Positions 8,625 through 16,582 of a DNA stretch of 37,911 nt are shown here, piece after piece. This DNA is from Cryomorpha ignava (GTDB taxonomy: Bacteria > Bacteroidota > Bacteroidia > Flavobacteriales_D > Cryomorphaceae). Position 1 is the stretch's first letter, and each line of letters starts with the position of its first letter. The stretch lies in the NCBI RefSeq assembly GCF_010686655.1, contig NZ_JAAGVY010000045.1, forward strand, positions 1 to 37,911, read 5' to 3'. The notes beneath the pieces were generated by a model. It saw only the letters and a program-made list of their open reading frames with translations. It did not search any database and was not told the DNA's origin. The position numbers and the translations under genes were made by a program.

Positions 8625-8646
8625 ATCAATTCCGAAATTGAGTTTA
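8621..8646. repeat. Copy 2 of duplicated gene junction (hsdM/rhuM-like)
   Basis: This is the partner of 7764-7789, with 24 of 26 bases identical. It covers the hsdM stop (NSISELI, TGA) and the overlapping ATG of the rhuM-like gene. Confidence 0.85.
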
Positions 8647-10102
8647 AGATTTCAGCACTTTCTTCATCCAAGGCTTTTATTTCTTCCAAAATAGTTTGTG
8701 GTTTTCTGAGCGGTGCAGCTTCTGGCGTATTTGGATTTTTAACACTCAAATCAAAAGTGCTTTGGTCAACATCTTTCATGTTTACAGTCCAAGAGTTCTC
8801 GCTTTCTGCAAAGGTTTTCTGAAGCTCAACAAACTCCGCCAAATCATTTTCGTTGAGCGGATTGGTCTTGCCCAAATTGCGGTCGAGGTTCAAGGAGTAA
8901 AACCAAACCTTTTGTGTGGCTTTTCCTTTCTCAAAAAACAGCACTACGGTTTTTACACCTGCACCTGTAAAAGTGCCGCCTGGTAAATCTAATACGGTGT
9001 GTAGGTTGCAATTTTGCAACAACTCTTTGCGTAAAGCCACAGAGGCGTTGTCGGTATTACTTAAAAAGGTGTTTTTAATGACCACGCCTGCTTTACCGCC
9101 TGCTTTCAAAATTTTGATGAAGTGTTGTAAAAAGAGCGAAGCGGTTTCACCTGTTCTAATCGGGAAGTTTTCTTGTACTTCGGCACGTTCCTTCCCACCA
9201 AAAGGCGGATTGGCAAGCACCACATTATAACGGTCTTTTTCCTGTATGTCCGCCAAGTTTTCGGCAAGCGTGTTGGTGTGTATGATGTTGGGAGCTTCCA
9301 CACCGTGCAAAATCATATTCATAATACCGATGATGTATGCCAATGATTTTTTCTCCTTGCCATAAAAAGTGCGTTTTTGTAGTGTCTCCCAATCCTTCGT
9401 TGAGAGTCCACTACCGTTCACTGAGCCTGTCGAAGTGAGGTAGTCAAATGCTTCGCACAAAAAACCCGCAGAACCTACTGCCCCGTCATAAATTTTGTCG
9501 CCAATGGTTGGTGCAACCACTTTTACAATGGTGGTAATAAGTGGACGTGGCGTGTAGTATTCTCCACCGTTTCGCCCTGCATTGCCCATGTTTTTTATTT
9601 TGTCTTCATACAAGTGGCTCATTTCGTGCTTCTCTGCATGGGTTCGGAAACGCAACTCGTCAATGCGGTTAATCACTTCACGCAAATTGTAGCCGCTTTG
9701 GATGCGGTTTTTCAATTCGCTGAAAATCTCCCCAATCTTGTATTCAATGGTATCGGCATTCTCGGCAGACAGTTTAAATTTTTTGAGGTAAGGGAAAAGT
9801 TTGCCATTTACAAAATCCAAAAGGTCGTCTCCCGTCAGGGCATTGTGGTCCACTTCGACACGCTCAGTGCCCGCACGTTTTATTTTTGGGGCTGCCCAAA
9901 CGTTCCATTGGTATTCTTGGTCAATAATGGGAGTGTAGGCTTTTCCTGTGAGTTCGGCAGAAGTAGCACGGTCACGATCCAAGTCGTCCAAATACTTCAA
10001 GAACAGCACCCAAGATGTTTGTTCCACATAATCCAATTCACTACCACACCCTGCGTCCTTATGAAGTATGTCGTCTATATTTTTAAAAGTCTGTTCAAAC
10101 AT
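8621..10102 (-). CDS. hsdM: Type I restriction enzyme, methyltransferase subunit (HsdM)
   Basis: The N6-adenine methyltransferase subunit, 493 residues, which pairs with HsdS to modify the recognition site using S-adenosylmethionine. An N-terminal helical domain (FEQTFKNIDDILHKDAGCGSE) is followed by the AdoMet-binding motif in the form DGAVGSAGFL (about residue 206) and the catalytic NPPFGG (about residue 297). Length and motif order are normal. A palindromic repeat at 9411-9443 encodes the short loop STGSVNGSG soon after motif I, a position that varies in length in the family. It is the first gene of the operon. The upstream spacer (10103-10292) should hold the promoter. Confidence 0.92.
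   Translation of the reverse strand: MFEQTFKNIDDILHKDAGCGSELDYVEQTSWVLFLKYLDDLDRDRATSAELTGKAYTPIIDQEYQWNVWAAPKIKRAGTERVEVDHNALTGDDLLDFVNGKLFPYLKKFKLSAENADTIEYKIGEIFSELKNRIQSGYNLREVINRIDELRFRTHAEKHEMSHLYEDKIKNMGNAGRNGGEYYTPRPLITTIVKVVAPTIGDKIYDGAVGSAGFLCEAFDYLTSTGSVNGSGLSTKDWETLQKRTFYGKEKKSLAYIIGIMNMILHGVEAPNIIHTNTLAENLADIQEKDRYNVVLANPPFGGKERAEVQENFPIRTGETASLFLQHFIKILKAGGKAGVVIKNTFLSNTDNASVALRKELLQNCNLHTVLDLPGGTFTGAGVKTVVLFFEKGKATQKVWFYSLNLDRNLGKTNPLNENDLAEFVELQKTFAESENSWTVNMKDVDQSTFDLSVKNPNTPEAAPLRKPQTILEEIKALDEESAEILNSISELI
9411..9443. repeat. In-frame palindromic repeat inside hsdM
   Basis: The outer stem is CTACC/GGTAG, with a short bulge, an inner stem TCACT/AGTGA and the centre GAGCCTGTCGA at 9423-9433. 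The centre is identical to the copy in hsdR, while the stems differ but remain self-complementary, so the structure is conserved and not just the sequence. Confidence 0.75.
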
Positions 10103-10123
10103 TTATTTTCTATCTTTTTTTAT

Positions 10124-10170
10124 CGCTCCAGTATAGCGCGTCTAAAATAGCACTTTTGGATTGGAAAAGT
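10124..10170 (-). promoter_or_regulatory. Possible operator/promoter region of the hsd operon
   Basis: Within the 190-base spacer upstream of hsdM are a small inverted repeat ACTTTT-N7-AAAAGT (10152-10170) and a second short one (CGCT...AGCG) nearer the gene. I do not see a clean Bacteroidota TTTG/TAnnTTTG promoter pair, so this is only a suggestion of regulation. Confidence 0.25.
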
Positions 10171-10292
10171 GATGTAATGGAAATTTGTAGGTTTGGATTG
10201 TGGGAAATTTGATGGTTGTTAAGTAGATAAAGCATTTATCTGTGATGGATCTGTAACAGTTATGCATTACCACATGCATTAAAGGGGAGTAT

Positions 10293-11513
10293 CTATTTGA
10301 ATTTCAGATTGGTTATAAGCTCGCTTAATTCTTGGATAGTTTTGACCCCTTTAAAAGGTTTGGTAACCAAAAAAGCCACTATCATTGACTTAGAGATTTC
10401 AAGTGCTAAATTTACGTCACCCATGACAACGGTTTTTGTTCCTCCGTGAACAATTGCAGATCTTTTCCCATAAATATGTTTGAAATACTTCGCAACTCCC
10501 TTTCTTTCTTCAACATCATCTTCAAGAATAAACGCTAGCCAATCAGCAAATTGACTAACAATAGACGGTGTTATTAACGAGTTTTCATCATATTTCAACA
10601 TACTTTCAATTGCAAACACAAATTGCACTAACGCTTTTGATATATCTTTTTCGTTGACACCTTTTCCGATCCATTCTATCGATCGCAATAGTCGCTTTTC
10701 TATCTCCGATTTGTTTGATTTGGAAATAAGCGTCCATATTCTATCATTTCCATTATCTAAATCTGTAAAAAAAGGATCTTCAATTTTAATGTGTGAAAAT
10801 GCTTTCTTACTAATACCACGCATTCCAGCGCTAGAGTTATTGCAAATAATTCTACTTGTATTTTTCCAACCTCTAAAATTAAAAACACCTACACTCTCTA
10901 TATGGCTTAAGTCACCCACCATATAGTTCATTACATTCTCAAATATTTCAGCAAGTTCATCAGCCATCTCTACGGATTTGATATTGTCACGTGAAATAAC
11001 TTTTACACCTAAATAGAAATCAGACTCTCGGTCACCAAAAAATAGTCCTTCCAGTAAATCAGGATTCTTCTTATAAAGTAAGTGTTTAACATTTGAATAG
11101 CTGTAGATTGTGTAGTCCCCTAATTCTAAAATATCTCTTTCCATTTTCACTCCGTACAATTGAAAAAAGATTTCACTTTCTTCTTTTTCAATTTTCAAAA
11201 ATGCTTCAAAGAAGTTTTTGAAAATAGAATCATCACATAATTTTCTCTCATCACGTAGTTTTCGGAGTAATGGGATTAGACTTGCTTGAAACTTTTTTAA
11301 GGAAATTGTTCTTTCAACTTCTTTATTAAATGAATAAAGAAGCTCTAATTTATCCTGATAAATCGCTACAGTTTTGAAGCCCTCAAACGAGACATTGGAT
11401 TCTCCAATTCCGAAACATCTATATGCCTGTTTAATATCATAATCGTTTTTTACATTTTTGGTAGAAATATTCCACAACTCGTTAACTGCGTCGATTGCTT
11501 CTTTTTTATTCAT
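10293..11513 (-). CDS. Apea-like HEPN domain protein
   Basis: A 406-residue cytosolic protein whose C-terminal third matches the Apea-like HEPN group. It has FVFAIESML followed by SQFADWLAFILEDD, VEERKGVAKYFKHIYG and the RxxxxH motif RSAIVH (R351, H356), the catalytic signature of many HEPN ribonucleases. The N-terminal two thirds (about residues 1-240) is unrecognised and rich in charged residues. I chose the ATG at 11513 (MNKKEAID); a TTG at 11591 would add 26 residues. It lies upstream of hsdM with the same orientation but a 190-base gap, so it is probably a separate unit. HEPN proteins in such neighbourhoods often act in phage defence or abortive infection; here that is inference. Confidence 0.65.
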   Translation of the reverse strand: MNKKEAIDAVNELWNISTKNVKNDYDIKQAYRCFGIGESNVSFEGFKTVAIYQDKLELLYSFNKEVERTISLKKFQASLIPLLRKLRDERKLCDDSIFKNFFEAFLKIEKEESEIFFQLYGVKMERDILELGDYTIYSYSNVKHLLYKKNPDLLEGLFFGDRESDFYLGVKVISRDNIKSVEMADELAEIFENVMNYMVGDLSHIESVGVFNFRGWKNTSRIICNNSSAGMRGISKKAFSHIKIEDPFFTDLDNGNDRIWTLISKSNKSEIEKRLLRSIEWIGKGVNEKDISKALVQFVFAIESMLKYDENSLITPSIVSQFADWLAFILEDDVEERKGVAKYFKHIYGKRSAIVHGGTKTVVMGDVNLALEISKSMIVAFLVTKPFKGVKTIQELSELITNLKFK

Positions 11514-11611
11514 TCTATCGTTTATGTGCTTACGAATTATATGAGATTTTTGTAAAATATATTTAAGACATTGATTCGTATAATAATACAATTCACAAAT
11601 AACTCAATATC

Positions 11612-12151
11612 TCATTTTAGCATTGTCTTTGCTTTTTCCAATAGCGATAGTAGTTTTGGAAAATCTTCCTGCTTCAAAAATACATATGATTTACCATCAT
11701 ACTTTTCAAGTTTCAAATAGGTTGACCACTCGTTTTTGCCCCAATAACAACCTGCTTCAAATCCTCCTCTACTTTTATATGTTACTTTAGTATAGTTTTC
11801 GGGTGTAGAAGTAAAGACTTTTTCTTGCATTATTTTTAGTGATTTTATTAAACCGTCGATTTCATCTGTATCTAAAGAGGCTATTTTGGTATCTGTGTCG
11901 TAAGTACTAGCAACATCATATTTAAACCTAACCGAACTTAGTTTTTCTAAGGATATCAAATCGAGATAATGAATCACTTGAATTTCTGCCTTCTTTATTA
12001 CTCCAACATCTAAAAATTCTTTTTGAATTAGCGTCCCAGCCTTAGATTAAAATAGTTCTGCATTACTTAACTCATTTTCTTTTGTATCAGTCTGCCCATA
12101 TACTTGATTGAGTGCGCACGAAGCAAATAAAATAATCAGTAGCTTTTTCAT
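11612..12151 (-). pseudogene. Secreted protein gene broken by a nonsense codon
   Basis: Read from the ATG at 12151, the frame starts with a good signal peptide (MKKLLIILFASCALNQVYGQ) and continues in one frame to 11612, except for a TAA at 12047-12049 (codon 35). After the stop, the frame goes straight on through KAGTLIQKEFLDVGVIKKAE into a conserved-looking domain with TYKSRGGFEAGCYWGK and a C-terminal helix LLSLLEKAKTML. No in-frame ATG near the start of the remaining part could rescue secretion. The family appears to be a small secreted or periplasmic flavobacterial protein of unknown role. A sequencing error at one base would also explain the stop. Confidence 0.7.
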
Positions 12152-12239
12152 TGTTCTCTTTAAATTAAGATTATGGAAAATAAGTTGAGTTAAGATACCA
12201 ACGTTACGGAATTAACAATTGATATCATAAGTGAAGCGT

Positions 12240-12259
12240 AAAAAAGGGTTAAAATACCC
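12240..12259 (-). terminator. Possible rho-independent terminator
   Basis: On the minus strand a short hairpin GGGT-ATTTTA-ACCC is followed directly by six T residues. It lies downstream of the membrane-protein remnant at 12359-12586. The stem is only 4 bp, so strength is doubtful. Confidence 0.35.
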
Positions 12260-12358
12260 CCCTTCGCTGTAAATATGCTAAGCACTTCGATTTCTCCTTC
12301 CCAGAACAACTATAAAACCCAGAATCTATGGATTCCATTGCCTTGGCAAAAACACCCC

Positions 12359-12586
12359 CTACCGAACCTCAAAAAAAACAATCCATGGTCTCAGTTCACC
12401 GGCAAGCACGACTTTTACCCCTACCGAAATCACAACAACCAAAACCGACATTATCACTTCAGGAATAAAAAGACGCCAGAAAGGGAGTACTTTTCTTTTT
12501 TCACGAGTTACCAGCAACCAATACATATAATAGAAGTGTGATTTTATAAATCGGAGTACGCGCCAAAGAAGCCGTCGGAGGCTCAA
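12359..12586 (-). pseudogene. Remnant of a membrane protein
   Basis: A 75-codon frame starting at a TTG. It encodes a basic stretch (RREKRK-like loop, VTREKRKVLPFW) and one strong membrane segment (VIMSVLVVVISVGVKVVLAG), ending at a TAG in EVR. Beyond the stop, a hydrophobic run continues in the same frame (ILGFIVVLG) after a second stop, so the coding sequence appears decayed at its 3' end. The pattern of FW..l.pE followed by a membrane segment is reminiscent of the C-terminal membrane part of serine hydrolases of the beta-lactamase superfamily, but the evidence is weak. The plus-strand frame over the same bases looks like a shadow. Confidence 0.35.
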
Positions 12587-12686
12587 GAGAGAAGTTCAAC
12601 CCTGGCCTGTATGTTCCGTCCTTTTATATATACCGAGAAAAAGGGCACAGGTCGGCGTGACGACAACTTGGTTGTTGAATACCGTA

Positions 12687-13138
12687 TTATTCTCCAATTC
12701 GAGACCTATCTGTAAAGTCTTCATAAAGTTCTGTGGTGGTGATAACTCTCTTAAATCCCTTCTTTTCAAGTCCCTTATTCAGTTGCTTATCTCCAGTCCA
12801 TAGTTTGGCTTTAAGGTATTCCGAAAACCCTACAAATACGGTATCATCAACATTTTGACATAACTTGAGTGCTTTTTTAAAATCCTTCTCGGGAAGAATG
12901 GAGTGGTCAAGAATAGTTATATTTTTCAGTATTAGTTCATAGATTTCACCAAATTCCTACTCCGTAAATCCGGTAATTTTCTTGATTTTATTTCTATGTT
13001 TTAGAAGCTCTGTTCTGACGTATTTCGGGGAGTAAAATCATAATATTCTTGTCCGTTGATCAAAATCTGTCCCATTCTACTGTTCAGGTTCAAAATTGCG
13101 CTGAAAAGGATATTGGAATCAACAATAATATTATCCAT
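12687..13138 (-). pseudogene. PIN-domain toxin pseudogene
   Basis: From the ATG at 13138, the frame reads MDNIIVDSNILFSAILN, the typical start of a PIN-domain ribonuclease with its first catalytic aspartate (VDSN). An extra base in the run at about 13027-13030 shifts the frame. Read in the next frame, the sequence continues PKYVRTELLKHRNKIKKITG, is interrupted by a TAG at 12957-12959, and goes on to QNVDDTVFVGFSEYLKAKLW, TGDKQLNKGLEKKGF and a TAA at 12687. The second and third acidic sites (EL, DDT, TGDK) are all recognisable, so this was a complete VapC-like toxin that now has one frameshift and one nonsense codon. The ATG overlaps the end of the antitoxin-like gene, the normal toxin-antitoxin arrangement. 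Confidence 0.75.
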
Positions 13139-13340
13139 CGAGTCCGGTTTCTTTCCTGATTCGGTTCAATCTGCCTTTCTTTGCCACTTTCAACAAGGCG
13201 TCCAACTCTTTTTCAGTAGCTATTGATTTCGCAGTAAGTTCCTCGTACCTTAAATAATCCAAAATAGACTGGATTTTAGAGGCTTTGGTGCCTGCGGAAA
13301 ACCGCACTATAATTTCATTATTCTGCCTTTCTACTATCAT
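13131..13340 (-). CDS. Antitoxin-like protein upstream of PIN pseudogene
   Basis: A 69-residue acidic-to-mixed protein (IVRFSAGTKASKIQSILDYL, ATEKELDALLKVAKKG) without a recognisable DNA-binding motif. It resembles small Bacteroidota proteins encoded directly before PIN toxins. It ends 8 bases inside the PIN pseudogene start, so the two were one operon. The gene appears intact while its partner is broken, the order expected when a toxin is inactivated first. Confidence 0.6.
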   Translation of the reverse strand: MIVERQNNEIIVRFSAGTKASKIQSILDYLRYEELTAKSIATEKELDALLKVAKKGRLNRIRKETGLDG

Positions 13341-13702
13341 CTTTGCTTTTATTTCAAATTTAACTGTTATTTTTTAATCGAGGTCATATTATTGACAACA
13401 TCCTTATAAACAATACGCTGCAAATTTCTATCGCCTATTAACGCCTTATTTAACGTAAGAGTGTAAGTTTTAAAATAAGAATATCGTTTAGAGTACTTAT
13501 TTCTTCAAGTTGTTTTAGTATAATTATCTATCCGCAAAGTAAGTATCCCTTTCAACAAAAAAAGCCCAAACTACAGACAATCAGTGTCTTCATAAACAAT
13601 GTTTTAAACCTTTTACAGTAAATCTCTGCAAAGATCTATTCACCCACCTCCTCCCAATTTGCCACTTACCAAAGCGATCTCACCGACGACCTTTCTACCA
13701 AC

Positions 13703-13730
13703 GGGAGTGCGTACGCATGGGAGTGCGCAT
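13703..13730. repeat. Two tandem GGGAGTGCG units with internal palindrome
   Basis: The unit GGGAGTGCGTACGCAT (13703-13718) is followed at once by GGGAGTGCGCAT (13719-13730), the same unit minus four bases. The first unit holds the perfect palindrome TGCGTACGCA (13708-13717). Confidence 0.6.
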
Positions 13731-13830
13731 GTAAGGTAAATCAAAACATAATTAATTAATCTCACCCCGCTAACCAAGCAAACCAAAACCAGCATGAAAC
13801 AACCTTCTCGCGAGACGGTTTACCGTCGCC

Positions 13831-13864
13831 TTGTTCGCCAGTGCAAAGCCGCTTCTTCATTGGT
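13831..13864. repeat. Dispersed repeat, copy 1
   Basis: The core CGCCAGTGCAAAGCCG, followed by a TTC.TCATTGG tail, matches 26159-26191 at roughly five positions in six, in the same orientation. Copy 2 has CGCCAGCGCAAAGCCG. Confidence 0.55.
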
Positions 13865-13935
13865 TTGCTAAGTAGCTATTTTATATAAATCGACACTCCT
13901 CGAGCGATCCAAGACTATCTCTATATTAGCTCTTA

Positions 13936-15372
13936 TCAAAGCGAAAACCCCAACGAAAGAAGGTAAGCAACGAGCATACCCAATGGAATAATCAAAACAG
14001 GAGCAATTCCGGCAAAGTAGATTCCACCTATTCTGAAATCTTTTTGATCTACTAAATTCGTACTATATGCTATTGCGTTTGGAGGTGTAGATACCGGCAA
14101 AAACAAGGCACAACTTGCACATAGGGAAATAATTAGAGGCACCGCAACTTGAAAATTTCCTGTGAGGCCCAATGTGATTGGAATCAAAATGGCCGCCGCG
14201 GCGGTGTTTGACATTACGTTGCTCATTCCCAAAGTGAGATACCCAAATATAATGGCAAGCAGCAAGAGCGGGAAATTAAAACCGTTGAGCATCCCTAGAA
14301 ACTTGTCAGCCAATCCCACATCTACAATAGCGAGTCCCAAAGCGAGACCTCCGGCTACGAGCATTAATGTATCCCATGGAAGTCCACGCACCTGATCTGC
14401 CGAAATGATGCTGGTGAGCGTTAGTACGACGATTGGTACAGCCGATGTGGCGGCTAGAGGAATTCCGTGAAGCGACTCGGTGCTCCACAGAAGAACTGTA
14501 AAGAACAAGGTCAGAATAACGATCCACTTCTCTTTCACTGGCACCAAATGTTCAGGTTCTTCATCTAAAAATGATAAATCAAGGTCTGCATCGTCAGCAA
14601 TATTTTTGGAAGAGAGGTATTTCCAAAACGACCAAACCAGGAATAAGGCGAGCGGAACTCCAAATACCATCCAGGTAAGGAATGTAATTTTAACTCCAAT
14701 AGTGTCCAAAGCACCCACTGCGATTGCATTGGGCGTGCTGCCGATGATGGTTCCAATTCCTCCAACAGAAGCAGCGGCCGGAATACCAATTAACAAGGCA
14801 CGTGTAAGGGCATTTCCTTTGCCTAGCTTGGATACCAGTGGCATTATGCTGCCAATCATCATGGCGGCTGTTGCCGTATTGGACATAAACATGCTTGCCA
14901 CAGCGGTCATCATCATCAAACCGTAGAGTAATCTTTTTGGTTTCGTTCCAAACCGGCGTACGGTAAAGCGAAATAGTGTCCTGTCGAGTTCGACTCGCTT
15001 CATGCCTTCAGCAAGGAAGAATCCACCCAGCAATAGCCAAATCACATCGCTGGTCCAGGTGCCCACATAAGCGCCTATAGGCATGGGGGTTTCTAAAAAA
15101 TAATCTGAGCCAAGCGTAAAAACCAAATAGCCGATAATGAAAATTCCCACGGCAAAAGGTGGGATGGCTTCTGTAATCCAAAGACCAACGGCAAGAAAAG
15201 TCAGAAAAAGCACACAGTACATTGCCGGACTGAAATCTTCAAACGGAATGAAATAAGTTAGTAAAAAGGCAATTACTACATTTCCGAAAAACGTGGAGGT
15301 ATTGAATAGCCGGCCCAATGTTTGATCGCGGTAATATTTAAATGAAGACCTTCTGGAATCGTTGCTTCCCAT
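13936..15372 (-). CDS. SLC13/DASS-family sodium-coupled anion transporter
   Basis: A 478-residue inner-membrane protein with about a dozen hydrophobic segments. It has the two family-defining inverted-repeat motifs: SNTATAAMMIGSIMPL with downstream IGSTPNAIAVG, and SNTAAAAILIPITLGL with downstream VSTPPNAIAYS. The paired SNT sites bind sodium and the carboxylate or sulfate substrate in the DASS family. Substrates of such proteins are dicarboxylates, citrate, sulfate or similar anions, and the exact one cannot be read from sequence. The N-terminus is cytosolic and basic (RRSSFKYYRDQTLGRLF). It appears to be a single-gene unit, and with the Dcp-like peptidase one of the more housekeeping-like genes of the window. 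Confidence 0.85.
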   Translation of the reverse strand: MGSNDSRRSSFKYYRDQTLGRLFNTSTFFGNVVIAFLLTYFIPFEDFSPAMYCVLFLTFLAVGLWITEAIPPFAVGIFIIGYLVFTLGSDYFLETPMPIGAYVGTWTSDVIWLLLGGFFLAEGMKRVELDRTLFRFTVRRFGTKPKRLLYGLMMMTAVASMFMSNTATAAMMIGSIMPLVSKLGKGNALTRALLIGIPAAASVGGIGTIIGSTPNAIAVGALDTIGVKITFLTWMVFGVPLALFLVWSFWKYLSSKNIADDADLDLSFLDEEPEHLVPVKEKWIVILTLFFTVLLWSTESLHGIPLAATSAVPIVVLTLTSIISADQVRGLPWDTLMLVAGGLALGLAIVDVGLADKFLGMLNGFNFPLLLLAIIFGYLTLGMSNVMSNTAAAAILIPITLGLTGNFQVAVPLIISLCASCALFLPVSTPPNAIAYSTNLVDQKDFRIGGIYFAGIAPVLIIPLGMLVAYLLSLGFSL

Positions 15373-15508
15373 TTATTCAATTTCTTTTAATTATAACGGC
15401 TTAAGAACCGGCTGGCAAGTAATTACAAATCAAGCTTGTGCACATTAATAAAGCAGCAACACTTCTACCAATTACAAGCGAACAACTTACATCAAAATTT
15501 TCTAATTC

Positions 15509-15688
15509 TTACACGCTTGAGTAATGATAGTTATCATCTGTTACGAGTGTGTCAATACCTGGATTAAAAAAAAGATGACCTCCAAAAATTCTAAATCCGG
15601 GAGTCTTAGTGGAATCACATTCAGATTGACTCATAGCCTGAGAACTCATATAAAGTCCAACAATAAGTAATAGTTATCGAATTCTCAT
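15509..15688 (-). pseudogene. Remnant of a small secreted protein
   Basis: From the ATG at 15688 the frame reads MRIR, a TAA (15674-15676), then LLLIVGLYMSSQAMSQSECD, which looks like a signal peptide ending in a cleavage site before SECD. It ends at a TAA at 15509. The stop in the fifth codon and the very short mature part (about 37 residues) suggest a decayed or truncated gene. It starts just after an inverted-repeat element (15701-15762), as do other genes in this part of the window. Confidence 0.4.
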
Positions 15689-15700
15689 TTTAATGTTTGT

Positions 15701-15762
15701 CAACGCTAAACCTATGAAGCACAGCATCCCCAAGGGTGCTATGATTTCATATAAAGTGTTAG
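15701..15762. repeat. attC-like imperfect inverted repeat after the DUF2071 gene
   Basis: Two arms of about 28 bases fold on each other around the loop CCAA. Pairs include AACGCT with AGTGTT, TATGAA (15713-15718) with TTCATA (15746-15751), and AGCA (15723-15726) with TGCT (15737-15740) plus adjoining CC/GG. The outer end overlaps the TAA stop of the DUF2071 gene, as R'' sites often do in integron cassettes. Confidence 0.55.
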
Positions 15763-16475
15763 TGGCTTTTTATTTTTTTCAAGCCAATCCATTCATGTTC
15801 AATATCTTTCATTAAAAGAGCATTATCAAATTTAACAGAGCCCTCTGGAAAAATACTCTTATCCTCAAAAAAGCTTGATTCAACCTTTTCTACTTCCAAA
15901 ATTGATACTTTCCAAGTATAGGCTTTGAGTTCAAGTCCGTCAAAATCCATATTGTATGGTGAATATCCGATTGATCCATTTTCAAAAAACTTAGAAACAT
16001 GTTCTAAATTTTCGAATACACTTTCATTATTCCATTTGTCCGTTTCCTTAGCTATAATACTCAATGACGTATTGTCGCCACTTATAAAAGCTACTTCATA
16101 GTTTCCTTCAGATTCCTTTACCGTGAATTCAGCTAAATGATGGATTCCTGGAAATATAGTTCCTCCTGCCAATGAATTTAGTTTAGAGGAAGTATCTCTC
16201 CTCGGGATAAAAACCCCTTCCTTCAATTTTCCGTTTTCTGTCCATTCAACTGCAATTCTGTGCGCTCCATTTTCAGAGGATATGCCAATTTGCTTCGGTA
16301 GTCCTTTTGGTCTGATCTCTTTCAATCTTATTAGACAGATACCTGCAATTCCTTTTCCATTTACCAATTTAGGTTTAAATGGCTCAGGTAAATAATTTTC
16401 CAGGACATCTTTGTCAACTTGATAATTAATAAGAATTCTACGGTCTATTACTCCTTTAATCGTTGGTATTTTCAT
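15759..16475 (-). CDS. DUF2071 family protein (acetoacetate decarboxylase-like fold)
   Basis: A 238-residue protein of the DUF2071/YqjF group. Family hallmarks are visible: IDRRILINYQVDKDVLENYL near the N-terminus, LVNGKGIAGICLIRLKEIRP, ENGAHRIAVEW, FIPRRDTSSKLNSLAGG and FPGIHH. The family shares the acetoacetate decarboxylase-like fold, but no enzymatic activity is established for it. No signal peptide, so it should be cytosolic. Its stop codon lies inside an inverted-repeat element. It is transcribed in the same direction as selD, with a 107-base gap. Confidence 0.8.
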   Translation of the reverse strand: MKIPTIKGVIDRRILINYQVDKDVLENYLPEPFKPKLVNGKGIAGICLIRLKEIRPKGLPKQIGISSENGAHRIAVEWTENGKLKEGVFIPRRDTSSKLNSLAGGTIFPGIHHLAEFTVKESEGNYEVAFISGDNTSLSIIAKETDKWNNESVFENLEHVSKFFENGSIGYSPYNMDFDGLELKAYTWKVSILEVEKVESSFFEDKSIFPEGSVKFDNALLMKDIEHEWIGLKKIKSH

Positions 16476-16582
16476 TTTGTTCTAATGTTCGTTAAGGCAC
16501 ATAGTTTACAAAGTTAAAGTCACATGCTTTACATTAGATTTTGACTTAGTTTTTTTGATTTTTGAGATCGTCTTTATCAATA

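Larger units (their letters stand above)
13341..13935. other. Intergenic region with short repeats, no gene
   Basis: I see no convincing gene in these 595 bases. They contain the presumed promoter of the antitoxin-like gene at the left end, a short tandem repeat (13703-13730), a perfect hairpin GACGGT-TT-ACCGTC (13814-13827), and one copy of a dispersed repeat (13831-13864) whose second copy lies at 26159-26191. Confidence 0.6.

Noticed and set aside
12275-12541. Plus-strand 88-codon frame
   Set aside because: Rich in N, P, H and K with no family look; it lies antisense to the membrane-protein remnant and has no sensible leader.
11612-15688. Possible stop-codon reassignment, because several frames continue through a stop
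   Set aside because: Both TAA and TAG are involved and only in small or decayed genes, while the large genes nearby use all three stops normally. One case also has a frameshift. Decay or sequencing error is simpler.
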